Shown: positions 28,734 to 35,760 of the stretch, piece by piece | Layout of the letters: each line of letters begins with the position of its first letter | How positions within the stretch are numbered: position 1 is the first letter of the stretch | Source of the DNA: Oxalobacter sp. | GTDB lineage: Bacteria > Pseudomonadota > Gammaproteobacteria > Burkholderiales > Burkholderiaceae_D | Assembly: GCA_017524145.1 (NCBI GenBank) | Contig: JAFWUI010000022.1 | Coordinates: 1-64,000 of the forward strand | Reading direction: 5' to 3' | Length of the DNA stretch: 64,000 bases | Translations under genes and position numbers: made by a program | Notes under the pieces: generated by a model | Database searches by the model: none | Seen by the model: the letters and a program-made list of their open reading frames with translations, nothing else | What the model was told of the DNA's origin: nothing

Positions 28734-29729
28734 TCATTTACTGTTGCTGGTCTCCGCCCGTTTTTCAGGTTCTGCTGGCACCTTCTTCTGCTCAACAGGC
28801 TTAGGCGCAGCTGCCGGTTTCTGCTCCACCTTCTTCGTTTCCACCGGTTTCACACCTACTGCCTGCTGGTCTGCGGATGCTGGTTCCGTTGCCTGCTGGG
28901 ACTGCGATGAAACAGACTGTGTTCCCTGGGAAACCGGTTCAGCCGGTTTCCTTTCTGCTGGCCAATCCTTAGGCAGGGCATACTGACCGGCCTCTGCATC
29001 AAACGTCAGCACATATTTCTTCTGCGCCAACGTCTTGCCTGCCTTGGAACTGCTGATGGTCACATTCAACGGATAATAAGCGGCAGTCCCCTCTGTGGTA
29101 TCCGCCTCGAGGTTGATTTCAGGACGGCCACGGATATTGAATGCGTTACGCCGATAATGGAACTTCAGGACACCCAAGTCCTGGATTGCATCTTTCCCCA
29201 TGCCAAAAAGATGCCATGAACGGTCTGGATTACCGGCAACTTCAGGACTGTTGAACACCCATCCACCGATAGACGCCCCCAATTGGATAAACCTGCCTTC
29301 CGGTACGCTGGATGCCATACCGGTTTCTGTATGGGCCGACTGCGCCAACACCCGGTATCCGCCATTTTCAGGCTTGATGACAAACATACCGGCAATCCCT
29401 GGGGCATTATCCTGACGGTGGAGCACCCCGCCCGTCGCCAACAGATAGATAGTCTGCCCGTTACCATCCGAGACGACATTGATGGACGACTGTTTCATAC
29501 AGAAGCTGACATTGCCAGCATTCTCCGTCACCCAACAACGCCGTTTGACATCAAATTTCTGATAAGTCTCTTTCAAGACCTTATCCCCGATTGCCATCAG
29601 GTCCTGGGATGTCAACGTCTTTCCAGCACTGCCACCACCCTGCTGGGCGCCTTTCTGGTCACCACACCCAACCAATGCAACTGCCAACAGGGAAATGCCT
29701 GCACAAAAAGAAATTTTTCTGAAATCCAT
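28734..29729 (-). CDS. Predicted lipoprotein with Pro/Gln-rich tail, paralogue of the downstream gene
   Basis: The ATG at 29729 gives 331 residues with signal and lipobox MDFRKISFCAGISLLAVALV then GC (Cys22). The core aligns by eye with the 27884 protein: DLMAIGDKVLKETYQKFDVK, RCWVTENAGNVSFCMKQSS, TIYLLATGG, GIAGMFVIKPENGGYRVLAQ, KKYVLTFDAEAGQYALPKDWP. It adds a C-terminal low-complexity tail of about 75 residues rich in Pro, Gln, Glu, Lys and Val (VETKKVEQKPAAAPKPVEQK), possibly a spacer that spans periplasm or wall. Function unknown; the domain may be confined to close relatives. Confidence 0.78.
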   Translation of the reverse strand: MDFRKISFCAGISLLAVALVGCGDQKGAQQGGGSAGKTLTSQDLMAIGDKVLKETYQKFDVKRRCWVTENAGNVSFCMKQSSINVVSDGNGQTIYLLATGGVLHRQDNAPGIAGMFVIKPENGGYRVLAQSAHTETGMASSVPEGRFIQLGASIGGWVFNSPEVAGNPDRSWHLFGMGKDAIQDLGVLKFHYRRNAFNIRGRPEINLEADTTEGTAAYYPLNVTISSSKAGKTLAQKKYVLTFDAEAGQYALPKDWPAERKPAEPVSQGTQSVSSQSQQATEPASADQQAVGVKPVETKKVEQKPAAAPKPVEQKKVPAEPEKRAETSNSK

Positions 29730-29865
29730 AGCTATAAACAGCATCCAATGCCAATCATAGGAACAACCCTTCCATGCCATCTGGCATCAGACAGTATGCA
29801 ACAACAAGACCGTATTCTACCCTAAGCCCTTGAAAAACAAGAAATGCCACGCATCCATCAACATG

Positions 29866-30351
29866 TCATGGCAACTGTTGCCCATACAAATCCATTATCC
29901 TGCGTTGCAGACGCAACACACGCCGGGAATATGCCAGACATCCATCCATCAACGCTTCAGTACGTTCCTTTTCATCGAACCGTGTCACCATTGCATTATG
30001 CGTCGCATCAGCCAGTTTCACGATGACAGCCAAACGGTTGGGCAATATCCGTTCAAAATAATCTTCATAAGGATCAGAAGGCAGATGCGTCAGAACCTTC
30101 ACCAGTTCCAACACTTTCAAAGACGTCCTCGACAGCAGTTCCTGTTCCGAAGTATCGGTATCCTCAAACAGGTCATGGCATAACCCTGCCTGATAGACGG
30201 TCACCACCTCGTTTTCCGGCAAACCCAACGCACGGGCATATTGCCGGGCGAAATTGGCGACAAAATCACAATGCCCATAATACGGTTTCCCGGCATGGTC
30301 TTTGCGGCCAGCAAACTTTGACTTGACCCACCGCTCCAATGAATCTTTCAT
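29866..30351 (-). CDS. Small HD-domain phosphohydrolase-like protein
   Basis: The 161-residue cytoplasmic protein keeps HD-superfamily metal motifs: YGHCDFVANFARQYAR (first His), AGLCHDLFEDTD (HD pair) and VIVKLADATHNAMV (terminal Asp). The CHDLFEDTD and KLADATHN pattern is closest to the hydrolase half of RelA/SpoT and to small Mesh1-like (p)ppGpp hydrolases. That assignment is only a possibility, because no synthetase domain or other signature is present. The gene lies alone between lipoprotein genes. Confidence 0.68.
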   Translation of the reverse strand: MKDSLERWVKSKFAGRKDHAGKPYYGHCDFVANFARQYARALGLPENEVVTVYQAGLCHDLFEDTDTSEQELLSRTSLKVLELVKVLTHLPSDPYEDYFERILPNRLAVIVKLADATHNAMVTRFDEKERTEALMDGCLAYSRRVLRLQRRIMDLYGQQLP

Positions 30352-30451
30352 AAATTACCTTAAAAATCAAACATCTATTACTACCATCTGCCAACAAAGC
30401 CTGCTGAAAAACTGTATTGGTCCATTCAAGGGCATTGCTTTTTCAATAGAC

Positions 30452-30477
30452 AAAAAAGCGGAACCAACCGATTCCGC
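30452..30477 (-). terminator. Terminator after the OB-fold lipoprotein gene
   Basis: The stem GCGGAA/TTCCGC with an 8-nt loop is followed on the minus strand by six T. It lies about 30 bp past the stop of the gene at 30510. Confidence 0.7.
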
Positions 30478-30509
30478 CTGAGATTGTTTATCCTTGTTGC
30501 CGGCAAAGA

Positions 30510-30923
30510 TCATTTTCCACTGCCAACTGATGCATTACCCACAATCTCACAATCATTGAAAGCCGGTGTCCTCGCCAACTCTCCGGCACCGGTACAGGCC
30601 AACGTCACCTTATCCCCCACTTTCAGTGCTGCAACGGCTTGTGCCTGTGCTTTCTTGAAATTGAATACCGGCAGAACCTCGTTGTCCAAGGCAAACGTCA
30701 TAAAGGGTACACCATTGATATCTTGGTCAACCTCTCCAACAACACCAGTGACCTCAACCTTGACGCCCTTGAATCTCTGGTCCCCTGCCTTGGCGCCAGC
30801 CTGATAGGTTTTCAGGATTTCCTCCGGGGTCGTCTTCACAACCCCGTCTTTCTTCCCGCCACCACATGCCGTCAAGGCAAACAGCAAAGCAGGAACAGCA
30901 GTATATACCAGCAGCCTTTTCAT
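30510..30923 (-). CDS. Lipoprotein with tRNA_anti-like OB-fold domain
   Basis: The ATG at 30923 starts MKRLLVYTAVPALLFALTAC, a lipoprotein signal with LTAC (Cys20). The mature 118 residues fit the tRNA_anti-like/OB-fold family: TPEEILKTYQAGAKAGDQRF, KGVKVEVTGVVGEVDQDING, PFMTFALDNEVLPVFNF, ALKVGDKVTLACTGAGE. A paralogue at 40752 has the same layout. Such domains occur in periplasmic lipoproteins of unknown role. Two cysteines (LACTG and FNDCEIV) are shared with the paralogue and may pair. Confidence 0.75.
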   Translation of the reverse strand: MKRLLVYTAVPALLFALTACGGGKKDGVVKTTPEEILKTYQAGAKAGDQRFKGVKVEVTGVVGEVDQDINGVPFMTFALDNEVLPVFNFKKAQAQAVAALKVGDKVTLACTGAGELARTPAFNDCEIVGNASVGSGK

Positions 30924-31185
30924 GATTTTCCACCTCAATATTTCAGGACTGGATAAGAACATTCCTGTGGCGCATTATACAACCGCTATTCCAAAAACGT
31001 AAAACGCTATCCCCCTGAAGAAAACAGACAGGAAAATCCCTTTCAAGTGTATCCGATTGTAATAAAGGTAAAACACTGAAACAGGTGCATGATTTTCCTT
31101 TGCAAACCGATAAGATGGCTTCAACAGCTACAGAGAAAGCACAGAAAACAGAACAGAACACCTAACTGGAAAACAGGAGGCTACC

Positions 31186-31461
31186 ATGAAAAAACTGATT
31201 GCTGCATTACTGGGAATGGCCGTGATGTCCGCACCATTTGCCCATGATTTCCATGGTCCTCATCATCCACATGGTCATCATCATCCCCACCATGCAATGA
31301 GGCACCACGGTCCACATCATCACCATGGACATCCACATATGCCACCGCCACCACCGCGCCATCATGTGGAATACCATGAACACTATCACGGCAGCAATGT
31401 TGCAGAAGCCGTGATTGTCGGAGGAGCGATTGTGACAGCAGCGGTCATCCTCTCAAACTGA
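31186..31461 (+). CDS. Small His-rich exported protein
   Basis: This 91-residue protein has a strong ribosome-binding site (AGGAGG) and a signal peptide, MKKLIAALLGMAVMSAPFA. About 23 histidines lie in the next 50 residues (runs such as HHPHGHHHPHH and HHHHGHPH), followed by PPPPP and a hydrophobic C-terminal helix (NVAEAVIVGGAIVTAAVIL). It looks like a periplasmic or membrane-tethered metal-binding peptide (Ni, Zn, Cu or Co). No known family is recognised. A terminator follows at 31485. The gene stands alone; its signal peptide resembles that of the next gene. Confidence 0.75.
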   Translation: MKKLIAALLGMAVMSAPFAHDFHGPHHPHGHHHPHHAMRHHGPHHHHGHPHMPPPPPRHHVEYHEHYHGSNVAEAVIVGGAIVTAAVILSN

Positions 31462-31484
31462 CCAGACAGCACTACTCTCCTTTC

Positions 31485-31517
31485 AAAAGTCCCATATCGC
31501 CGATGTGGGACTTTTTT
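31485..31517 (+). terminator. Rho-independent terminator after the His-rich gene
   Basis: A 13-bp stem with one G-T pair (AAGTCCCATATCG with CGATGTGGGACTT) and a 1-2 base loop ends in six T. Confidence 0.85.
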
Positions 31518-31693
31518 GCTTCAGTACCACAGGCAATCCCCCCTGTCCATAAACAAAATGTTAAAAAATATGGCAATTCCAGCAGAAGGTATGCCTTGTC
31601 ATTATAATGACACTATCCATCAACGGATGTCTGCATCAGCCGCAACTGACCCAGATTATCTTTCATTTGAACAATCAAGTCTGCGGGGTACAA

Positions 31694-32557
31694 ATGAAAA
31701 AACTGACTCTTGCCTTACTGGGCGCCTTTGCAATCAGCATTCCTTCATATGCCCAAGCTGGAGGAATCGGTACCATCATAGATACCATCCAGGTCCTTCA
31801 GGATATCAATGACATGTTGGGCAGCAACAGCAATGATGATGGTTATTACGACGACGGCTATTACAACAACGATGGCTATGATGACAGGTACAGCGGTTAT
31901 GGCTATCCACCGCAACGCCCTGACTATGGTTACAGGCATAGGCCATCTTATCCATCCCAAGAACCAGGTGACGGCTATGGTTTCCCCAGGCACCGCGCCG
32001 GATACCCAGATGGTCCACAGGGCAGGATGGGACAGCCTGAAACAGAAAAACGGGTAGGCCATGATGGCATCATTGGCAGACCAGAACGGCATGGCAGCAT
32101 GGGCAATCCGCAGGGTGGCCCTGATGGCCAAGACAAAAGGATGGACCGTCCTGGCTACCAAGGCAATCAAGATGGCAACCGCAATGGAAGGCCTTCCATC
32201 AGGGACCGCGGCAATGACCGTTATCAAGAACACCATCCTGACAACCGTCGGGAAGGGCTGTTTGACGGCAATGGCCGTTCCTCCGAACGCCAGCACCATG
32301 AAAGGCCGTTCGGCAACAGGCATACCCAAGACCATCCAAGAGGCATATTCGGTGACAGGAATGGTTCCCATGAAGGGATGTTCGGGAGCAGAAACAGACG
32401 CGATTCCCGTGGCGGCTTCTTTGACAGGGGGCATCGGCAAAGCAGAGGAGGCATGTTTGGAGGGAATCCCCACCGCAGGCATGACGGCTTCGGAGGTGGA
32501 CATCACAACAGGCATGGCATTTCCGGTGGCAGACACCACAGAACCCACAGGATCTGA
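31694..32557 (+). CDS. Exported low-complexity Gly/Arg/Asp/His-rich protein
   Basis: From the ATG at 31694 the protein is 287 residues with the signal peptide MKKLTLALLGAFAISIPSYA. A short ordered-looking start (GGIGTIIDTIQVLQDINDML) is followed by a Tyr/Asp stretch (YYDDGYYNNDGYDDRYSGYG). About 200 residues rich in Gly, Arg, Asp, His and Pro come next, with loose repeats such as RGIFGDRNGSHEGMFGSRN and RGGFFDRGHRQSRGGMFGG. It is probably disordered in the periplasm or at the surface. No family is recognised. A longer in-frame start at 31607 would bury the signal peptide and is rejected. The long ORF on the opposite strand is a shadow of its skewed composition. Confidence 0.68.
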   Translation: MKKLTLALLGAFAISIPSYAQAGGIGTIIDTIQVLQDINDMLGSNSNDDGYYDDGYYNNDGYDDRYSGYGYPPQRPDYGYRHRPSYPSQEPGDGYGFPRHRAGYPDGPQGRMGQPETEKRVGHDGIIGRPERHGSMGNPQGGPDGQDKRMDRPGYQGNQDGNRNGRPSIRDRGNDRYQEHHPDNRREGLFDGNGRSSERQHHERPFGNRHTQDHPRGIFGDRNGSHEGMFGSRNRRDSRGGFFDRGHRQSRGGMFGGNPHRRHDGFGGGHHNRHGISGGRHHRTHRI

Positions 32558-32628
32558 TCCTGAACCAGGAACATGCCTGACCAACCACCCCTGTGACAGC
32601 CCTGCCAAACACTGGACAAGGATATCGG

Positions 32629-32991
32629 ATGGCCTCCTTGCAGATTGTTGAGCCCTCGTCGGAAAACCACGAATCAGGACGGTTCCCGGAAACGGTCTGC
32701 CAAACCCTGGAAGCAAACGGTATCCCCATTGCCCGGCTGACACCCAGCCAGGCAGCCATCCAGTTTGCGGACACCCATTCCCTCTTGAACAGGCTCTCCC
32801 TTCCAGAAAACCTTCCAGCAACCATTCTGGATGGCCAGCTTGTCCTGGCAGGACGCTACCCAGACCGCCGGGAACTGACAGAATGGCTGAACCTTGATGT
32901 TGAAGTATTGAATGTACCCCGCTGCTGCTGTGGATCTGGTAGACGTTGCTGCTGGTGTGGACGGTATTACCTTGAAGGCAAGAACCTCTGA
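32629..32991 (+). CDS. ArsD-like thioredoxin-fold protein with C-terminal Cys cluster
   Basis: The ATG at 32629 has an AAGGATATCGG leader and gives 120 residues. The segment FADTHSLLNRLSLPENLPAT, followed by ILDGQLVLAGRYPDRRELTEWL, matches the core of ArsD, an arsenic metallochaperone/regulator. The C-terminus carries Cys99, 100, 101, 107, 108 and 110 (CCCGSGRRCCWC), comparable to the vicinal Cys pairs of ArsD. However, the N-terminal Cys pair needed for metalloid transfer in ArsD is absent; only Cys24 precedes the core. No arsA, arsB or arsC lies nearby. A metal- or metalloid-binding role is plausible but unproven. Confidence 0.62.
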   Translation: MASLQIVEPSSENHESGRFPETVCQTLEANGIPIARLTPSQAAIQFADTHSLLNRLSLPENLPATILDGQLVLAGRYPDRRELTEWLNLDVEVLNVPRCCCGSGRRCCWCGRYYLEGKNL

Positions 32992-32999
32992 CCACTGCC

Positions 33000-33305
33000 A
33001 TGCATATCCAGATCTTTGACCGTAACACCGACCGCCAGCAGGCAATCCAGCAGATTATCAGCAGAGTGGCGCAACGCATTGCGTCCAGCATCACCGTTGA
33101 AGGGATTTCCGATGGCAAAGCATTGGCTCAGGCAGGTATCTTTTCCTATCCAACCATCTGCATTGACGGCAAAGTCTTCGCCGCCGGCTATATGCCATCT
33201 GAAACTGAAGTCTCAAAATGGTTTACAAGGCTCGGTATCGTCACCACCGGTTCCCATGCCTATGCATGCATCTGCGGACAATGCATGCCCAGGTTCCTGC
33301 CATAA
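33000..33305 (+). CDS. Small thioredoxin-fold protein without N-terminal CXXC
   Basis: The 101-residue protein starts 8 bp after the ArsD-like gene and is surely co-transcribed. The segment ALAQAGIFSYPTICIDGKVF followed by AAGYMPSETEVSKWF is the second half of a thioredoxin-like fold, with the cis-Pro loop SYPT. It resembles the small redox-disulphide (TM0996-type) family. The usual N-terminal CXXC is missing (IFDRNTDRQQ in its place), but Cys54 and the C-terminal CICGQC (Cys90, 92, 95) remain. It thus shares with its neighbour a shift of cysteines from N- to C-terminus. Confidence 0.6.
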   Translation: MHIQIFDRNTDRQQAIQQIISRVAQRIASSITVEGISDGKALAQAGIFSYPTICIDGKVFAAGYMPSETEVSKWFTRLGIVTTGSHAYACICGQCMPRFLP

Positions 33306-33412
33306 AAAACCAGCCCCTGCATAGGCAACGCCGCCAACAGGCTTGATTGACACATCACCATACCATCAATCAGAATGGTCATCCTGAAAGTCTTCCGAAT
33401 GAAAGCCTATCC

Positions 33413-34591
33413 ATGGAAACCCGCTATGAACTGGTGATGCACGATACCATTGAACGGTTCGGCAGAAAGCTGTACCGTATCCAGGCGGCTGTGGACATGC
33501 CCCTGCATCAGATCCATAAAGGCGACCTCGGCGGATGGATTGAATCCCCAGACAACCTCCCGCAGCTCGGCAACGGCTGGGTCGATGAATACGCATTGGT
33601 CTATGGAAACGCCATCGTCACCGGCGATGCACTGGTGACAGGTCATGCCGAAGTATTCGGTCACGCCCTGGTCCATGACCGTGCAGTCGTCCGTGGCCAT
33701 GCCCGGATTTTTGCCAATGCAGAAGTCGCCGGCGATGCCACAATCGCCGATTACGCGATGCTGGGCGGCAGTGCCCGCATTGCCGGGATTGCCGAACTGT
33801 CCAGTTACGATTTCATCGGCGGAGACACCGTCATCGACAGTGCCCGTTATGCCCTGCTCGAAGACGACTTCATCGAAATGGACGGCGCAACCCTTTACCG
33901 TGTGCAGGCACTGATTGACAACCCTTTCCATGGTGTCACCGCTGGCGATAAAGGCGGTTACATCCAGAACCTTGAGAACCTGGCGATGAACGGCAGCGCC
34001 TGGGTCGCCGATGATGCCTTGGTCTATGGGCAGGCCCATGTCTCCGAAAACGCACTTATCTCCGGTTCCGCCCGTGTTTCCGGCAATGCCCAAGTCAGCG
34101 GTTCGGCGGTCGTGACCGATAAGGCCGTTGTCTGCGGCTCTGCAAAAATCAGTGGATTCACCCTGATTGACGGTCAATCCGTCCGGGATGGCAGCCGCTT
34201 CCGGCTGCTGAAAGACCAATCCATCGAAATCGGCTCAGGAAGCAGCAAGGCAACGCTTTACCGCATCCAGGCCACCATGGACAACCCATTGCATCATGTC
34301 AGGGATGGCGACCTGGGTGGCTGGGTCGAGAATGAATCCAACCTGGCGGTACTGAGCGAAGCATGGATAGCCGATGAAGCCAAAGTCTGGGGACGGGCAC
34401 GGGTCGGCGGCAAGGCATTGGTTTCCGGCAACGCAGAAATCTCCGGCAACGCACTGGTCTATGACAATGCCCGGGTGCGAGACCATGCCAGGATATCTGG
34501 CATGGCTTCCGTATTCGGACTTGCCGAAGTCGGTGGCACAACAACAGTCGATGGCATGACCCAGCTTTCCAAACGGCCTGGGCAAGAATGA
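33413..34591 (+). CDS. YdcK-like left-handed beta-helix protein with three tandem modules
   Basis: The ATG at 33413 gives 392 residues with no signal peptide. Three modules (about 20-148, 161-280 and 282-385) each start with LYR[IV]QA, a DNP or DMP turn, then GDxGGW/YI and NL. Hexapeptide-like runs follow, such as ALVYGNAIVTGDALVTGHAE and VSENALISGSARVSGNAQVS. This pattern predicts a left-handed parallel beta-helix, as in the E. coli YdcK family. The repeat head-to-tail suggests internal duplication. The function of the family is unknown. A TTG start at 33347 is possible but adds a poorly conserved His-rich stretch. The downstream TM2 gene overlaps or abuts. Confidence 0.75.
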   Translation: METRYELVMHDTIERFGRKLYRIQAAVDMPLHQIHKGDLGGWIESPDNLPQLGNGWVDEYALVYGNAIVTGDALVTGHAEVFGHALVHDRAVVRGHARIFANAEVAGDATIADYAMLGGSARIAGIAELSSYDFIGGDTVIDSARYALLEDDFIEMDGATLYRVQALIDNPFHGVTAGDKGGYIQNLENLAMNGSAWVADDALVYGQAHVSENALISGSARVSGNAQVSGSAVVTDKAVVCGSAKISGFTLIDGQSVRDGSRFRLLKDQSIEIGSGSSKATLYRIQATMDNPLHHVRDGDLGGWVENESNLAVLSEAWIADEAKVWGRARVGGKALVSGNAEISGNALVYDNARVRDHARISGMASVFGLAEVGGTTTVDGMTQLSKRPGQE

Positions 34592-34614
34592 CAGGAAAAA
34601 ACGGGGAACAGGCA

Positions 34615-35055
34615 ATGAAAGTGATCCAGATCCAAGGCGGCACCGTCTATATCGGCAAGGATGACGGCACATTCGAGACATTGCCCCTGACAGCATTCAG
34701 TTTCGTGCCATCTGTCGGTGATGAAGTTGAAATCTACACCAACGGGCAGCAGACCATCGTATCGAAAAAAAACAATCCCTCAGCAGGCAGGCAGAACCCT
34801 CAGGACGGTTACCAAGGCACCTCATACAGACAGACCACCTACATAGGTCCCCATGTCGTGAACAAAGTCATCTACTGTGTGCTGGCTTTCTTTCTTGGGG
34901 GGCTGGGCATCCATAAATTCTATGCAGGCAGGATCGGGAAAGGCATCCTTTACCTCCTGTTCTGCTGGACAGGCATCCCCAGCATCATCGCCCTGATCGA
35001 GTTCATCATGGCATTGTGCAAGCCATCAGATGCCAAAGGCAACATCCAAGCCTGA
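34615..35055 (+). CDS. TM2-domain membrane protein
   Basis: The protein has an N-terminal beta-rich soluble part (MKVIQIQGGTVYIGKDDGTF, then VGDEVEIYTNGQQTIVSKK) and a C-terminal TM2 domain: VVNKVIYCVLAFFLGGLGIH, KFYAGRIGKGILYLLFCWTG, then a second helix ending IIALIEFIMALCKPSD. The FLGGLGIHKFYAG motif between the two helices is diagnostic. An ATG at 34588 overlapping the previous stop is an alternative; the one at 34615 follows a GGGGAACAGG leader. TM2 proteins are widespread and largely uncharacterised. Confidence 0.82.
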   Translation: MKVIQIQGGTVYIGKDDGTFETLPLTAFSFVPSVGDEVEIYTNGQQTIVSKKNNPSAGRQNPQDGYQGTSYRQTTYIGPHVVNKVIYCVLAFFLGGLGIHKFYAGRIGKGILYLLFCWTGIPSIIALIEFIMALCKPSDAKGNIQA

Positions 35056-35063
35056 CGCTGGCG

Positions 35064-35264
35064 TCACCCCAACAGCTTCAGCTTCTCAACCGCTTCAGCA
35101 TGACCGGCTGATGCCGCCGTTTTCAGCCATTCGATACCCTTCTCCGGGTTTGCATCAACCCCTTCCCCATTGAGCAGGGCAATCCCAAGCGCATACTGCG
35201 CACCGGCATCCCCTGATGCCGCCTGCCAGACCAAAGCTTCCACCGATTCAGACTGCTGGGACAT
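35064..35264 (-). CDS. Short Sel1-repeat protein
   Basis: The ATG at 35264 follows AAGGAGCCTGT and gives 66 residues containing one or two Sel1/TPR-like repeats (AAASGDAGAQYALGIALLNGEG-like, then EKGIEWLKTAASAGHAEAVE). Such short repeat proteins mediate protein contacts. It is probably too short to act alone and has no signal peptide. Confidence 0.68.
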   Translation of the reverse strand: MSQQSESVEALVWQAASGDAGAQYALGIALLNGEGVDANPEKGIEWLKTAASAGHAEAVEKLKLLG

Positions 35265-35284
35265 ACAGGCTCCTTGATGAGTCA

Positions 35285-35322
35285 ATATAAAAAAACAGAG
35301 GCAGAAGGGAGTTCCTTCTGCC
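35285..35322 (-). terminator. Terminator of the Ala-rich gene
   Basis: On the minus strand a GGCAGAAGG/CCTTCTGCC stem with an AACT loop is followed by TCTGTTTTTTT. It ends the Ala-rich gene at 35342. Confidence 0.88.
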
Positions 35323-35341
35323 TGCGATGCTCAATCCTTCT

Positions 35342-35578
35342 TTACTTTGCAGCAGGTGCAGCCTTTTCAGCGGTAGGAGCAGCCTTTTCAGCAACAGGAG
35401 CAGCCTTTTCGGCAGCAGGTGCGGTCTTTTCAGCAACAGGAGCAGCCTTTTCAGCAACAGGAGCAGCCTTTTCGGCAGCAGGTGCAGCAGCTTCGGCAGC
35501 ATAAGAAGGCAAAGCCAGACCCAAGAAACCCAGACCGACTACTGCAGCAGCAACGGTTTTTTTCAGTTCGATACTCAT
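35342..35578 (-). CDS. Exported Ala/Pro-rich heptad-repeat protein
   Basis: The 78-residue protein has a signal peptide (MSIELKKTVAAAVVGLGFLG then LALPSYAAEA). About six copies of a seven-residue unit, AAP[AVT]AEK, follow and form almost all of the mature chain, mirrored in the DNA as a 21-bp tandem repeat. The alternating small residues and regular Glu/Lys suggest an extended, charged periplasmic peptide. Repeat number may vary between strains. It has its own promoter with two tandem 21-bp operator-like repeats and its own terminator, so it is a genuine, regulated gene. Function unknown. Confidence 0.75.
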   Translation of the reverse strand: MSIELKKTVAAAVVGLGFLGLALPSYAAEAAAPAAEKAAPVAEKAAPVAEKTAPAAEKAAPVAEKAAPTAEKAAPAAK

Positions 35579-35677
35579 CGTGTATTGTCCCTTATCGATA
35601 AAAAAGAAATTTCAAAAAGAAGAAAGAAAAAACATACAGACATGAATGTATGCTTTTTCACCAAGCAACGCAATCAC

Positions 35678-35719
35678 CTGATTCTCCCTATTGGGTATCT
35701 GATTCTCTCTATCAGGTAC
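35678..35719. repeat. Two tandem 21-bp repeats upstream of the Ala-rich gene
   Basis: Copies at 35678-35698 (CTGATTCTCCCTATTGGGTA plus T) and 35699-35719 (CTGATTCTCTCTATCAGGTA plus C) abut exactly. The copy nearer the Ala-rich gene ends about 5 bp from a plausible -35 (TTGCGT, minus strand 35673-35668) with a -10 TACATT 17 bp on. A third copy lies between the FUSC and araC-type genes at 37743. Direct 21-bp spacing in this position is typical of AraC-family activator half-sites. Confidence 0.6.
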
Positions 35720-35760
35720 CAAATACGCTTTGCAACAGAAAACCTGCTTTATATGTAGAC

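Noticed and set aside
31745..33118. A 457-codon minus-strand ORF opposite the Gly/Arg-rich gene and the ArsD-like gene
   Set aside because: It has skewed composition, no recognisable motif, and spans two plus-strand genes with good signals; it is an antisense shadow.
35342..35504. Tandem repeats that could be mistaken for a CRISPR array
   Set aside because: The 21-bp units are contiguous, have no spacers and encode the AAPxAEK peptide in frame.
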